Shown here in pieces: positions 12,133-26,028 of a stretch of DNA of 64,000 bases (the stretch's first letter is position 1; each line of letters opens with the position of its first letter). Source of the stretch: Chionis minor. Lineage: Eukaryota; Chordata; Aves; Charadriiformes; Chionididae. Under the pieces are notes generated by a model that worked only from the letters and a program-made list of their open reading frames with translations, was not told the origin of the DNA and did no database searches. Location: the NCBI GenBank assembly GCA_013398295.1, contig VZSF01012080.1:310001-374000 (forward strand), given 5' to 3'. A program made the translations under genes and the position numbers.

Positions 12133-15100
12133 CTGGTGGTGGATGATGTCCCGGATGGTTATGACCCTTTGAAGCTGGTAGAGTCACCTCACATTAACTG
12201 AGTGGCTTCCTCAGCACCTGTGGATGCATCCCAAATAGTCTCATACACCTATATGTGTTGGTTCCTAAGTTATTTTTCCCATACTACCAAAGCACTTCTT
12301 CCCCTGGAGCTCAGCCTCCCATGTGGAAATCTGGGGGACCTAAGGAAAACTGCAGCACTGAAAACTGTGAAGTAAAGAAAACAGCGAGTACCTCAGCCAT
12401 TTCCATGTCTCTACTCTCCTTCAGTAGCAGTGCAACATTTTGGGCATCTTCCTTTCATTCATGTTAATATAATGTCAGTATATAAAATGTACATTTCAGT
12501 ACTTTACATTACATGGAAAGCTGGAGGTTTAGCAATTAAAACTTTACGACTTTAAGCAGGTGAGTCCTGCTGCTAAAGTGAAAACTCTAAGTGTCTTGAT
12601 GAATTAGGAAAGAGAACAAGTGCTACGTGATTCAGTAAACCAAGTGCAGCTAAATACCACAGCTGCTCTTCCAAATGTATGTGGCTTGTCCTTCAAAAAG
12701 ATTGTATTTCAAGGAACCTTGAGATAACGAAGAAATGTCAGATCACCAATAAAACAAATTCTGCAACATAGAAGAGAAAAAAAAATCATGATTGTTGGTG
12801 TCTAATCACTCAGCTGTAATGGACTGAAGAATACAAAGCAAATGCATGCTATTATGGTTGGGCTGAGAATAGCCATGTTACCTATAAACGAAAGATGATT
12901 ATACTCCTCACAAGCACAACAGATAGTTGTGCTTGGGCACAGCCTGTATGCATAGCCCCTTGGCCCATTGTCTGATGTTGCATGAAAGGTAATTACTTAG
13001 AGAAAGTGTTCTGTGGATAGAGGTGATATTTATACTATTTAGAGACCTGAGTAAAATTATTATGAATATATTTCCTTCACCTTAACACTTACTAAATTCT
13101 CATCAAACCACCAACAAAAATATGTTCTGACAGGTTTAGGTATGCTGTTAAGTGATTACACTTCTTCCCCATATATATTGTGAATGGTTCACTAATCTTC
13201 TACTTACCATATAAAAAATGACAATTTTCTGAGAAGTTTGTAGAAGAAGGCCATGTGGTGGTTTTCTAGTAACTATGATCAACTTCAAGTGCTGATTTCC
13301 CAGGCTGTGGCTACATCTAGACTCGGAGACTGGGGAGTACTCTCCAGTTGCTGAGTTTGACTTTGTCCAAGCATCATGGGTAAAGAGCCAACAAGCACTC
13401 ATCTTATGCCCATGTTCCTCAACACGTTTCTTTGGAAAAATTCTGAGCATGAAAACTGGAGGGACATCATGGAACACCAGGGCTCATTACAAGAGTCTTC
13501 AGGACAGGTATTTTTTCTAGGGTATCTAATTATAAGCTATCTGGTTTACATGGTGTCTTGTCTGATACATCGTGCTTCATGCAAGTTGTCACTGGTATTA
13601 AAGAAAATATAATGCAAAGGCTCAGTAAGTGGAAGTAAGCTTTTTTAGGGAATAGCCATGTCTGTTTCATACAAATCTGCAAACAAAAGAGGGAACCACA
13701 GGAAGTAGGACTCTTGCAGTTTTGATTAAAACTACTTTGGCTGTCACTTTGGCTGAAATTGTTGTGAACCTTTATATGCTTAGTTGACCAAAATTATTTC
13801 CAAGGAATGATGATGCATAAATGCACAGCAAAACTTGACAGGTTAACAACAGCTGAAAAGAACATGAATGGGACCCTGTTTGTTCTTTCAAGTTTAAAAT
13901 AACTATAACAGTAGATACACTGGCATTTTCTTACCAGCTCAGCGTGTCTTTTATTTCCAGTCCAGCCCGCTGCCAAATATTTGAACACATATAGGCTTTG
14001 GACCCGAAGAAAATTGCAAGTCTTAGTTGAAGAATATGTTTCGGTTAAGAGAGAACAAAAGAAATGGTACAGCTTCTCAAAATAAAGGTAACTAGGAAAA
14101 GAAACAGCTTTAAGGTCTCTTACATGAATAGTGATGTTCTTATGTATCAGTACATAAATTTAATTTTACTGGGTTCTGAATGTTGACTGTCTGGATATCT
14201 GAGCTAGAAAAGTCAGTGGGGTTGTAAATTATGCATATTAAAATTACTAGCACTGTATTCTTTTATCAAGGAAAGTTGTAAGTTCTTATCCTTTGAAATG
14301 AACAAATGGAGCTGTGATTCAACTGTCACATCTTTTGAAGTAGCTAAGGCACCTCAGGAAATGAAATTAAACTGTCACTTTTATTTGTTTTTAAGATCTA
14401 TTTTACCATAAATCATTCTATAACATATATCCTGTAATGTCCCATAATCTTCATTTATTAAATTATTACTATGTGAATACAACTAGATATATTTTCCAAA
14501 ATTAAGCAAGAATAAATCTCAAAGGAAGTATGTACTTAAAGCAGATTTCAACAATACCTATAGGTTACATGGTCAGGAACTATCTTCCTTCAAGGATATT
14601 CTCCATTTTCCTATCTCTTCTCCAGGATATGTCCTGAAAACACAAGGAATCGTACATTTCAATAGTGAAAGAAAACTAATCTTAACTTTTATGCTGAAAT
14701 TGGTTTTGCTGCTTTTTTTTCCAGAAATGGATCTTTGCTCTTCCTGACAACATTTTACCTAGTAGGACTATCTTCACATTGAGCTACTAATTTTCCTAGG
14801 TTTTTGTTAGGCAGATCAGTTCTTTACTTTGTAAAGACTAAATAGTTTTCTTAACGTTCTTTACTCCTTGTTTTAAAGGTATGTTGAAAAACTACTCAGT
14901 TTTAAAACATGTTCCATTCAGTCGTCTTAATTTTTTTCTGTATGTTTGGGTATCTGCAGATTTAGAAAATGCCTTTGATTGTGCAGGCCGTTGTGCTATT
15001 TGCTCAGCTGGTAAGATACAACTTGAGAGGAATTATCCAACCCGGAATCAGAATATGCATGTTTAATCAAAAGAAAAGCCAGAATAACATTGTCAGGGTT

Positions 15101-17247
15101 TGTTTGTTTGTTTTTCATCTGGCATACATAATAATAGATTATTTATAACAAACCGATTGTTTACTTCAGGATTGAAACCCGTGGATGAGTACTTCAATTC
15201 CAGTACTTCCAGGTATTTCAATAGTGTACTGCAAAGTCAACAAAAAGCAGAGTTGTGCTTTTAAGATTATTCCTTTTGTTGATTCCAGAATCTGAAACTC
15301 ACATTTTAAATTCTCATTTCATTTTTAATTCAGTGTATGGTGTGATTTCTTTAAGCCACCTTACTCAATCTAGGGCTCAAAGCAGACAGAAAAGTTGAAC
15401 TTCTTTAGAACATTAAGTTTTGAAAAATATTTGTTTAGCTATAATCCTCTTCCTTGAAAATGACTTGATCTTTTGTGAACACCTCAGCAATTACTGTGTG
15501 CCTCACAGGAGTGAGTGGTGGAAGCCTCTAGTTCTGACCAAGCAACACATTTTCTCAGGTGAAGACTTGCAAAAGGAGTATTTTGGACTAGGTGAAGACT
15601 ATTCAGTATGCTTCCCTAAAGGCAATGCAGAGTCTAAAGGACTTCATCGCACTAATCTGTTTGATTACATGCCTCTCCACCCCACTTCTGTCTTCTCCAG
15701 TTTTTAGTGAACACTTTTTAAAATGTCTGTGAAACAGGAAAAAAAAAGCATTTCACAATATTTTATATTCTAATAAGTACATAGTCTTGAGAGTAGGAGG
15801 ACTCTTCTGAAAATTAGCAATCATTTTTGGAGGACTCATCTTTCATAGAGTGTTTATCAGCATGAATAGCTGTCACATCTCGGTAACAGTAAAGGAAAAT
15901 CCTGCCTTGCAAAACAGCACCTTTCTCTACTCAAACACCCAACTGGTAAAGAATTCCAGGCTGTTGTGTTTTAATCTTATTTTATCTTGTTGATGTATTT
16001 CAAAGTTGATACATCTTTAAACTTCAGAGCATACACAGTATTCCAGTGTTTAGTCTTGTGGCAATCTCAGCTCACCACTGGAAGTCTTTAAATCCTTGTT
16101 GGGGTTATCATTAGAACATCTTGCTCTTACCTGTGCCACTGTAGTGACTTTAGAGTAATTTTAACTGAAATAGTTTGTTCCTAATATTTTATTCTAGCAC
16201 TCCTAACCAAAAATCATATTCATAAGCATAGACTCCTTGAACTATTACTCCATTTTCTCCCAGACTGCCACATTCATTTCCCAATTTATCACGTATCAGG
16301 TCATTAAATGACAACATTGACCTAGTGGTAGTGCTTTTATTCCTGTATCTTTAACAAGGGTTGGGGAGCAGTTTAGAAATCTACTGAAGTTATTGCCATG
16401 GTTACAATGGTTTCAGCCAAGAAGGAAGTTCACCCAAAGTGAAGTTTGGCAGTGTAATTTTAAAACGGTGGGATTTACCTCTTGCCGCTTATTGTAAAGA
16501 ACATATTTCAGTGTACTGAGCACAGAACAAGTGTATCACTCACTTCTAGGGCTCATACTGCTTCTGATAAGGCATATGGGTCATAGTACTGCTGGTACTT
16601 CTAGGAGTGTTTGTAACACATCTCTCCCATCCCCACTGTTTCGGTGGTCCTAGAATATGTAGAGGCATAACTTGGTTAGGAAACACTACAAGTTCAAAAT
16701 GGATATATTTCTCCTACCTGATCAGTGGGATGTATGGCAGTAATTATAACATTATTGGATTGACTTCTTTTTCTTATTCAGTGACACAGCCACACGTGGC
16801 ATCTGATAAGTTTTGGTGGTCCCCAACAAAATTATTTAAAAAAAAAAGAAATTTGGCATCAAACACCAGAAGGTTTTACTTTGTTATTCTAATCCACATC
16901 TGGTTCTTTACTGATGGTATGTAGAGCATCAGGCCTCACTCTTGGTATTCAGTCCATGCAGTATGATGTCATACCCTTGCAAAATCACACTACTGTGGGG
17001 GACTGAAGTCATTATAGCAGAGAGGTTTCAGCTCTCTCTTTGGCATAATTGTCTTCGCATGGCCAAAAAGGTATCGACATTTGAGACGGACTTATTGGCT
17101 GAAGTTTACTGGTCTTGAAATAAATGCTTTTATGTTAAGCAAAACATTGCTCATTCCATTTTGATTAAATGATAATCATTGGCAACTATGCTACTTGGTT
17201 TTTTGTTTGGCATGGGGTTTTTTTTGTGGTGTGGGTTGTTCCTCCCT

Positions 17248-17272
17248 CCCCCCCCCCCCCCCCCCCCCCCCC
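17248..17272. repeat. Poly-C run (25 C) next to an N pair
   Basis: Twenty-five C residues follow CCTCCCTCC and are followed by AACA and two Ns at 17277-17278. Upstream lies a G/T-rich stretch. The run length is unreliable in a draft assembly, and the Ns suggest that read coverage broke here. Confidence 0.9.
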
Positions 17273-19132
17273 AACANNCAAGCTAATTTTACAACCTTAC
17301 TCTTACACAAAAATTACGGTTTATCCTTGAATTTTATTGGTGGCAGCTTAAAAAAAAAAATCAAGTGTGATGACAATTACTTGCTTATCCAACAGTTGCA
17401 CAGTGAGGTAAATTTCATGGGTTCTGCCAGATTTCTGGGTCTTTTTAATATTTTTATTTTTATTACGATACATGTTTAGATGCAGTTTAAATAAGAATAT
17501 ATTTACTTCTAAATATACACTGCATTTACTATATATTAAAAAGTATATATTTTTAGATGCACACTTGTATTTTAATTAGCAACTTATTTAAGTACTGGTA
17601 TAAAGAGGAAATAAAAGCAGAAATTACTGGAATACATCCTACAGATAGTTTATAGGATCAGAATGGAAGAGTGCATGGGTCTTTTTGGTTTTGGTTTCTT
17701 TTTAATTTTATGTTGAATGTAGCATATTTATCTGTTTTATAAATACAGAATTGCTGGCACATATATTTAGGAATATTTGCAGTCCTTTGAAAAACAGAGA
17801 CTGCAGATGGCTAGGTTTGTGAGTTTTAATCATTTTGGATATGAATTATAGTGCATATGCAAAAGAATTTCAAAACTACTAAGGTTTGCAGAAGGCGACT
17901 GTCAAACAGAGCAAAATGTATAGAGAATGTAATTTACTTTCTGTAATACCAGTTAATGATGGGGAGGGCTAGAAAGCACAGAACACTATATGAAGACATC
18001 AGCACTGGGAGTATAGTAGGATGCTTTACATACAGTTGGATCTTAATACCAATAGACTTTTACTATATTTTTTAATGTTGTAAATATTTAGGATTTCTTC
18101 CAAACCAGCTCAGATCTCCAAACACCATACTTACTCTTCAGATTGATCAGCTGGAATATTTCCATATGCACATTTGTTTAATCTCATTATTTTTCATTAA
18201 TAAAATATGAAATAAATAGGCAGAAGAAGGTAACTTTCTCAGTTGTGATAACAGTTTGGAGAGAATTAGAAAAATTTTCTCCCTCCCTTCCCCCCAGATT
18301 TACCCTGTGTGGGATATGCCATTTATATGCTTTTCATCAAAGTGTGTGAAACAGCAAGCTGTGCTTTGTCTGCAAATTAAGCAAGGTTCTCTTACAAATA
18401 CGTCAGGGACACCAGAACTGCATCGTTGTTACAGAGCATGGCCTGCTACTTACTGTACTCATTTGAGCGTAACATGCCGCCACTTGACAGGGTGCCCTGT
18501 TTGTGCTCTTCCATGTGCTACATATCTTTTCCTCTTTGCTGAGCCCAATTGTGCACTACCCCTCTGAAACTTCATCTTGACATTTGCCAAAATGCTCTGT
18601 TTCAGGTCACTGTGCAGCTATTCTCTTCTTCCTCATGTAAAGATTTCCTTCCCCTGCTGCCCGCAGCACCTACTGACTGCTGTGTCCAAACTGTTCTCTT
18701 CTGTTGCTGTTAGAGGATCCGCTTTCCGGTGTATCCCTGCAAAGCTGCTGTGCTTTTAAGGAGGCAGCCTTCTCAGCCTACTCCTGCAGTGGCATACCCA
18801 GGACATTGTGTTCAGGCGTGCAGTTATTTTAGAATTTTAACTTCAGTTAATGGCACTTCTGCCTCTGTCTGTGAACTGTAGTGCTTGGATTTCTTTGGTA
18901 CTGCCTCGTAATTGTTTTGTTGTCTCCCTGTGCTGCAAAAGCAATCAGAAAAAATACAGCACAGCAGGCAGTCCGAAGGCTCCATACAGTTAATCGGCAT
19001 GGTCAGTCCAACCTCATTTCAGTTGCAGTTTCTCTTAGGAAAAATGTCAGAAATAAAAGGCAAGCAAGACGAATTGCTTTGTAGGTGGCAGTACGTTGGG
19101 CCTCTGTGTTTCCTTGGTGCTTTCAGTCTCCT

Positions 19133-19185
19133 TATATATATATATATATTTTNTACATTATTATTATTATAAATTATAAATGTGG
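19133..19185. repeat. (TA)n and (TTA)n simple repeat with an N
   Basis: A TA dinucleotide run (about 19133-19148) is followed by T's, an N at 19153, then TTA units and further AT-rich sequence. It is an ordinary AT microsatellite with an unresolved base. Confidence 0.85.
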
Positions 19186-22100
19186 CAGGTATAGGACATA
19201 TTCTACCACTTCTGTTATTTTATATTTCACTATTTATATATTAATATTTTCAGAAGCTGCTCATTTGATGTGATGAAAGGTATAACTTAAAAATTACTGA
19301 CTGTGTGAGGACCATTCATGCCTTCTATTCTGAACCTTATGGTAACATGAGGCTCTGACTGAAACTTTTCTGTACTGGCTGCTTAGCTTTCCTTTTAATG
19401 CTGCAAATTGCTAAGCAAAGTTATTTTTCCTTCTGTTGTGCACTTCCATTTCAGCTTCCTGCACAGACAGCACCTCTGATTAATTACTGAAGATGGTAAT
19501 GTAGTTAAGTTTGTGTCAAGAAACAGGACTGCTACCACTGGCTTGTGGTAGCTTATGGCTGTGTTTTTTATGAGCAGCGTGGTGTATGTGTGCTTTTAGC
19601 ATTGAGGTGATAATGGAAAGGATGCGGCTTGTGCTGCTTCGAGGACTAATGGAGGAGCAAGGAGTGGAGTCCAGGCTGTCTGTTGACTAGGAAACTTATT
19701 CCACACCAGCCTGCAACAGTACTTCTCAACCTGTTCTATGTTAAGTTATTCTAACACTTAATGAGAAAGCCCACATACTATCTAAAGCCTGTATTGCCAC
19801 ATTTCACTTGGCAGTGAATTAAAATTATTAGTTATATGCGGTCAGAATTTCATAATGAACTCTTGTATGATTCATGAAAGCATGTTTTTAATTTCTAACC
19901 AGATATTAAAGCAAATATGCATGAATATTTATTTGTGGCAGTGGTGTTTTACCCTTTGTGGTCACCCACCTGTGCGTGTGTGATTTTCCCCCCTCCCTAG
20001 TATAAAAAATTTTGCAGGGCTCATCTTTCACCAGTCTGTAGTAGCCCCTGAACCACAGGTTGAAGATTGTTGGCATAGAATGTACAAATGCTGTCAAACG
20101 TAGTCTTCATGGTAGTAGCCCTCTGTAAGGAATGGCAGGTTAACATGATTTATAACAGTAATTTGATTTTTTGAAGTCAGCTACTTATCATTTTTATTAA
20201 ATAGGAGAAAAAAAAATCTTAATTTCTAAACCCACATGTATCTGGAAATAATCTGATCCCAGACTTCTGAACAAGATCCCTCTCTGATATAGACAATATG
20301 TAAGAGGAATAACAGGATGTTGGTTTGTGTTATGAAACTGTTAAAAAATAGGAAATAACAAACCAAAACCCAAACATTTCAGTAGCTGTGTCTAAAAGTT
20401 TTTAACTGCTGACTGACTTACTCTACAAAGGAGAGAACATGAAATAGTATATGAAAACAGGTTTTTCCTTGGTATCATTTTTATGAACTGTAGTTCTACA
20501 AAGGATAGCTCACAAAATGCAGCTTCTGGAGTTACATTAGAGAGAAATACAGCTATATGTTGAAATATCAATAATTGCTACTAGAAAAGCAGTGCATGAT
20601 TTACAATTTTTCTAATATTTTTTGAAAATTATGGAAGTAGAACCTTATCTGGGGACGTAAACCCCCAGCTTTCCCTTTGTAGTGGAATTTACTGGTTTTG
20701 TCCAGAAGAAATCAGCAAGCAGAGTGCCAAATGAGGCTGATCAGTAAGGTTTGTGCAGAAATTTGAGAAGGAATCCACAGGAATGGCCACTAGATGGTAA
20801 AAAGTGTGAGGTAGAGGACCTAGTGCCATCCTAGAGCATGAGGATCAGAATTATGGAGATTGTTTTGCTTGCTTTTGTTGTGATATCTCCTGTTGAGAAT
20901 GCTCATTAAAATGGGCAGGCATTGTTATTATAAAGGGCTTGTCTAAAAGAGGCCAACAAGGGAAATCTCACATGTAGTATTTAGTGTGGATGAACTCTCA
21001 GCCCTCTTGAGAGAAGGGTAAGCACGGTGAGAGAAATGTCACAAAACTTCAAACTGTGGTTTTATAATTGTATGCTATAAATCAGTATAGAAGAAAACTC
21101 CCAAGTTGATCTGGAGTTCATTTAGGTCTATTGGGCTCTGTACAAGAACAGCTGCAATCACTTAATATCAATCAGCTGAGAAATACTTGCTGAAAAACTG
21201 ATTATTTTTATGTCTATACTGAATTAAATTTTAGTATGTGTATATTTGATGCAACACAACCAAATGTCTCAAAGCCCTCATACCAAAGTTTAGGAGCATT
21301 ATCAAAGAATTCTCATTAGCTAGATATGCATTATCAGGTACCTCAATCTTGTAATATATGATTTTGTTGGTGTCTCCTCAAAGCCACCACATTTTAAATA
21401 TATAGCTTAGTCTCCTACAGCTTCAGGAAATGTGACTGCAGAAATGTAATAGATTGTATTATCTTAAATGTCTTTGTTTTATTGATAGTTTCAGTGTGTG
21501 GTCAAATTTTACCCTTGAGTGTCTCCATTGGGTATACTTACAGAAATGATGCTGCTTTGTTCCTTCACAACAAACTTTCCTTACTTAACCATTTTTGCTC
21601 AAACCCTCTACATTTCATTATAGATTGGCAGTTTAAACAGAAAAAGGAACTTTGCTGGAGAGATCTATATTTCATTTCATCACTGTAAGCAGAAGAGACA
21701 AGGCATGTACTAAAATATTACGTATTCTAATCCTGATTTTCCTGAATAAACCAAGAGCTGTAGCTGTGAAATGTGTCGTTAAGTTTTTTAAACCTGGATC
21801 ATATCAGACAATGAATTTTATACTTCATGACAGCGGGCCCTTTCTTTCTTTTTCTGAGTGATAAAAGGAAAATTAAAGTTTGATTCCTTTAGTGTTTATG
21901 GATTCCAGACAATGCATTCTTTATTGTATGTAATAAGTCAACTTTTGTGTCACCTGTTCCGTATCTCAGTACAAATACAGGGGAGAAACAGCTGTATTTG
22001 TGGTGGTGAGAAGTCATGGTTATTTTATTATCCTCTTCACTTTCTGTAATGGAAGGCAAAGAGGCGATGATGCTACAACAGATAAAAATGCCTGTGTACA

Positions 22101-24496
22101 TGTATACGGATGGGTTATGAAGTTGATTTTCTGTATCAGAATGTTGGAGGCTGAGTGATAATGAAATGGATGGAAATTGAGCTTACATTGTCCTTTATTA
22201 ATTTGTGGTTGATATGCTTTTCAATAACTTACACTGCAGTGATTTAACTGTTTACAAACAAAACCCCCAAACTAAACCAAAGAAACCCTCAACATAGATT
22301 TGTAAAGGACAAAGAGTACTTCAGTTTTTTGGGTTTTGGTTTTTTTTTTTTGTCTTTCAGAGCAATAGCTTTGATTTTATGTCTGTGGGACTGTTAATTG
22401 TGAAGATGAATTATGTGATCTGCAAAACTGACAGAACTTCTTTTAGTACAGGTTGGTTCTTTGGTACAGGCACTTCTGTGCTGCAGACACTCCAAATTCA
22501 TCCATGTGCCTTGTGATGTTCTCACTGGGGAAAAGACACAAAACTGAGGCTTTTTTTGGAGCTAAGCGTGTATTTTAAGGCAGGCTGACTGCTAGCTGTA
22601 GCCTGAATCATTAGCCAGATAAGAGCATAAAATAGTCATGGTTTTCCTACACAGTGTTTTGTGCTTTTCCTTCCTCAGTAAGGATGTTGATTTGTACCTC
22701 TCTCCAATACATGACTACCAACTGTTTTTTCAAATGAATTGTGGGGATTTAAATTATCTGCTTACCTTTAAAGTTGATCGATAATCACCTGGAGGATCAA
22801 AAATTATTGAATAACTTAACACTGATAACACAATCCTATATATTTCATTTACTTGAGAATCTAGACTAAGAGCAAGAGAACACAGCCTTCTTACACCATT
22901 GTACACAAGAATTAACAATCAGATCTATTTTTTTTCCTTTTTAATTACACCTGTCCTGGCACTGACAGTAATTTGTCATGTCAGGAAAGTTTGGTTCAGC
23001 AATAGAGTTCAGCTTTCATTTGCATGCTTGTGTGAAGCAGAAGTACCATATGGTACTCACAGAACTGGAAATTAATTGATTCTTACAGATTTGCACTTTA
23101 TTGAGGCATGTCATTACTTTTTTTTTTTCCTTCCTCCAGAGAAACTTGGTAATACACTTTTAATCTTAGAGTGGTATTTATAGTGCAAGTCTGACTCCTT
23201 GAACCAGACTAACTTAGTCTGTTAAAGCTAACATAAGGGTATGGGGTTTGTCAGAATATGTAGTTGATGGCTCATAAGTGTAAGAGACAAAGGCAAAAGA
23301 CAGGATAAGTAATAAATTAGATACCCAGATACAAGACCCCAAGGAAAGAGGAGCTAACAGAGAAAATAACAAAGATTATATATCTCTTGTCACCTATTAA
23401 TGGGACGCTGAAGTAAACACTTCAAGTGTCGATGAAGTCCAAGCAGGACATTGTAATTAAGGGAAACGAGGTTATTATTTTGTCTCATGGAAAATGAGTG
23501 TCTGTCCTGCTAAGTAGGCTCTGGTACAAGTATTCACATTCATCTTGCATTTAAACATATTTGGAAAAATTAAATTATATTCAGATATTTATATTCTTGA
23601 CTACAAATAATAATTTCCTTGAGGATTTTGTGCTTGCAAACACCTTATTTGCAAATGTTTGCTGGGTTTTGTAAAAGAAAAAATATATATGTACGTAGTT
23701 GTAGTTGACCAAAACTGATGATAAAATTTTGTCAGCTTCACCAAATGTCAGAGAAAAGACATTTATAATTTATAATGTTTTGTATTTCTAAGTACCAAAC
23801 ATGAATACTGTAATTACTTTTAGACAAATGCAAATTCTAGACATCAACATGTAATGATTCTTAATTAACTTTTAAATCAGTTTTACATATATAATAGCTC
23901 CTGCTCTATCTGACAGTCCTAGATTTGACTCTCTGCTGATTCTTTGCAAGGAAATTCCTTTAAAAGTTTCACTGCAGGTGTCTGTGGGTTTCCTTGACAG
24001 TATAATAGCTAGTAAATCCCTGGGAACACTAATGTTGAAAATACACAACGGCGGATTGTTGATAACACTTTTGTAGTACATGTTCATGTTTTGGTTTTGT
24101 TTTATATTTAATCCTAACTTCATATTCAGAATATAAACTGTACTATTTGACTTATGAATAATATTGCATCAGAGGTCATGGGTGTTAGTCACTAAAAGTC
24201 AGTTCTGAGCATCTAGGTTTACAAGGTGAAATCCTGGGGGCAATGAGGTCTACTCTCAGGGGCTGACTGCAGCAGCATGATGTTGCACCATGTTGCTGAG
24301 AAAGAGCAGTGTTGGTCCTAATCCCTGGGAGAGGCACTTAAACTGAGCTTTCTGCTTGAGAAATGGTAATGATAAGAGTTAGATGAGAGGAAATTGGATA
24401 TCATGTTCCTAGGAGGCAAAAGGTAGTTTGTGTGATCTAAACAGTAATAGGAATTTTGCTGACAAGATCAATCCTTCATTTCAAAGTTTTGGTTTG

Positions 24497-24517
24497 TTTT
24501 TTTTTTTTTTTTTTTTT
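24497..24517. repeat. Poly-T run (21 T)
   Basis: An uninterrupted T run follows GGTTTG. No retrogene or SINE body is recognisable on either side, so it is not evidently a poly-A tail read in reverse. Confidence 0.9.
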
Positions 24518-24876
24518 CCGTTGCTGTCATTATTAAAAAGGCTGAAAGAGCTGTTAGATTTGGCTTCACCATACCATTTGGAGTGATCAATAATTTGACA
24601 GTAGCACCTGATTTTCCTTTTGTTTTCCTGGCACATTATACTGTTGATAGGAGTAGACCATTTATGAGTCAGACTTGAAAACTACCTACTTTTCTCATGT
24701 GCCGGTTTGTTGCAGATGCCTCCAAAAATAGAAAGAAACTAGTTCATATATGAAACTATTATACACAGGGTTTTCTTGTAAAAATGAGATGGGAAGGAAT
24801 GAAAAGGACTGATAGCCCTTCTTTTCCTTTCTTCATACCACATTGAAAAGTCAAAAGGTACTGGAGAACAGGCAAG

Positions 24877-25878
24877 GTGCCTGAGGACTGGAGGAAAGCC
24901 AATGTCACTTCAGTCTTCAAAAAGGGCAAGAAGCGGGATCCAGGAAACTACAGACCAGTCAGTCTCACCTCTATCCCTGGAAAGGTGATGGAAACGCTCA
25001 TTCCGGGGGTCATCTCCAAGCATCCAGAGGAAAAGAATGTTATCAGAAGTAGTCAACATGGATTCACCAAGGGGAAGAAGTCATGTCTGACTAATCTGAT
25101 GGCCTTCTACGATGGCATGACTGGATGGATAGATGAGGGGAGAGCAGTGGATGTTGTCTACCTTGACTTCAGCAAGGCTTTTGACACCATCTCCCACAGC
25201 ATCCTTGTAGGCAAGCTTAGGAAGTGTGGGTTAGATGAAAGGACAGTGGGGTGGATTGAAAACTGGTTAGCAGATAGGTCTCAGAGGGTTGTGATCAGTG
25301 GGGCAGAGTCTAGTTGGATGCCTGTGACTAGTGGTGTTCTTCAGGGGTCAGTGCTGGGTCCAGTCCTGTTCGATGTATTCATCAATGACCTGGATGAAGG
25401 GATGGAGTGTACCGTCAGCAAGTTTGCTGATGACACCAAGCTGGGAGAGGTGGCTGACACACCAGAAGGCCAAGCTGCCATTCAGCGAGGCCTGGACAGG
25501 TTGGAGAGTTGGGCAGGGAAAAACCTTATGAAATTCAACAAAAGCACATGTAGGGTCCTGCACCTGGGGAAGATTAACCCCATGCAGCAGTACAGGTTGG
25601 GGGCTGACCTGCTGGGAAGCAGCTGTGCAGAGAGGGACCTGGGAGTCCTGGTGGGCAACAGGATGACCAAGAGCCAGCAATGTGCCCTTGTGGCCAAGAA
25701 GGCCAATGGCATCCTGGGGTGCATCAAGAAGAGTGTGGCAAGCAGGTTGAGGGAGGTCATCCTCCCCTTTTACTCTGCCCTGGTGAGGCAGCATCTGGAG
25801 TACTGTGTCCAGTTCTGGGCTCCCCAGCTGAAGACAGGGAACTGCCAGAGAGGGTGCAGCGAAGGGCCACAAAGATGA
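24877..25878 (+). pseudogene. CR1 ORF2 reverse transcriptase fragment, 333 codons
   Basis: This is the RT of a non-LTR retrotransposon. In an active element it copies its own RNA at a nicked target site. Ordered landmarks in the frame are NYRPVSL (residues 24-30), SQHGF (59-63), motif [10 protein letters not shown] (95-103, Asp97), [10 protein letters not shown] (153-162, where the family normally has GVPQGS) and motif C FADD (183-186). The catalytic aspartates are therefore present. The fragment is not a full protein: the endonuclease domain and the RT N-terminus are cut off by 5' truncation. The first ATG is incidental. The last 15 or so residues, after WAPQLK, are out of frame because of a small deletion near 25830; the true continuation ([12 protein letters not shown]...) is in another frame up to 25964. 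There is no promoter or ORF1, so it is a dead fragment. Confidence 0.93.
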
Positions 25879-26028
25879 TCAGGGGGTTGGAGCATCTTTC
25901 TTATGAGGAAAGGCTGAGGGAGTTGGGTCTTTTTAGTCTGGAGAAGAGAAGACTGAGGGGGTGATCTCATCAATGTTTACAAATGTTTAAAGGGAGGGTA
26001 CCATGAGGAGGGGGCCAGTCTTTTTTCA

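Larger units (their letters stand above)
10771..12466 (-). mobile_element. Old CR1 LINE fragment, antisense, about 1.7 kb
   Basis: The plus strand reads as a decayed reverse complement of CR1 ORF2 and its 3' UTR. It starts with AATCACAGAATAGTCTAGG and AGAAGGGACCTCAGAAG (3' tail). The antisense of the RT C-terminal region follows (about 11130-11400), then the motif C area (TGGTGTTAGCAGCAAACTTG near 11587, antisense of the SKFADDT segment). Next come the region before it (GAGGAATGCCACTAGT near 11680, antisense of TSGVPQ) and motif A (AGACGATGTTGAAGACCTTC near 11822, antisense of KAFDT). GCTTGTAGTTCCCTGAATT near 12048 is the antisense of the NYRPVSL region, and GAGTACCTCAGCCATTTCC near 12384 is the antisense of the AEVLxxFF linker. 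All blocks are in the expected order. Many substitutions, indels and expanded A-, C-, CA- and T-runs show an old copy that cannot be active. The 5' part of ORF2 and ORF1 are absent. Confidence 0.85.
12467..24857. other. Unique non-coding sequence, longest featureless block in the left half
   Basis: I found no host gene, RNA gene or named transposon. Landmarks are the poly-C tract at 17248-17272, a (TA)n stretch with an N at 19133-19153, T runs at 22338-22350 and 24497-24517, and a somewhat less AT-rich stretch around 18250-18800. Open frames of 60-109 codons occur at about chance density for an AT-rich sequence and show no domain that I recognise. Conserved non-coding elements cannot be judged without an alignment. 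Confidence 0.5.

Noticed and set aside
25348..25872. 174-codon minus-strand frame over the 24.9 kb CR1
   Set aside because: It is the antisense shadow of the RT coding strand, common in GC-richer CR1 coding sequence.
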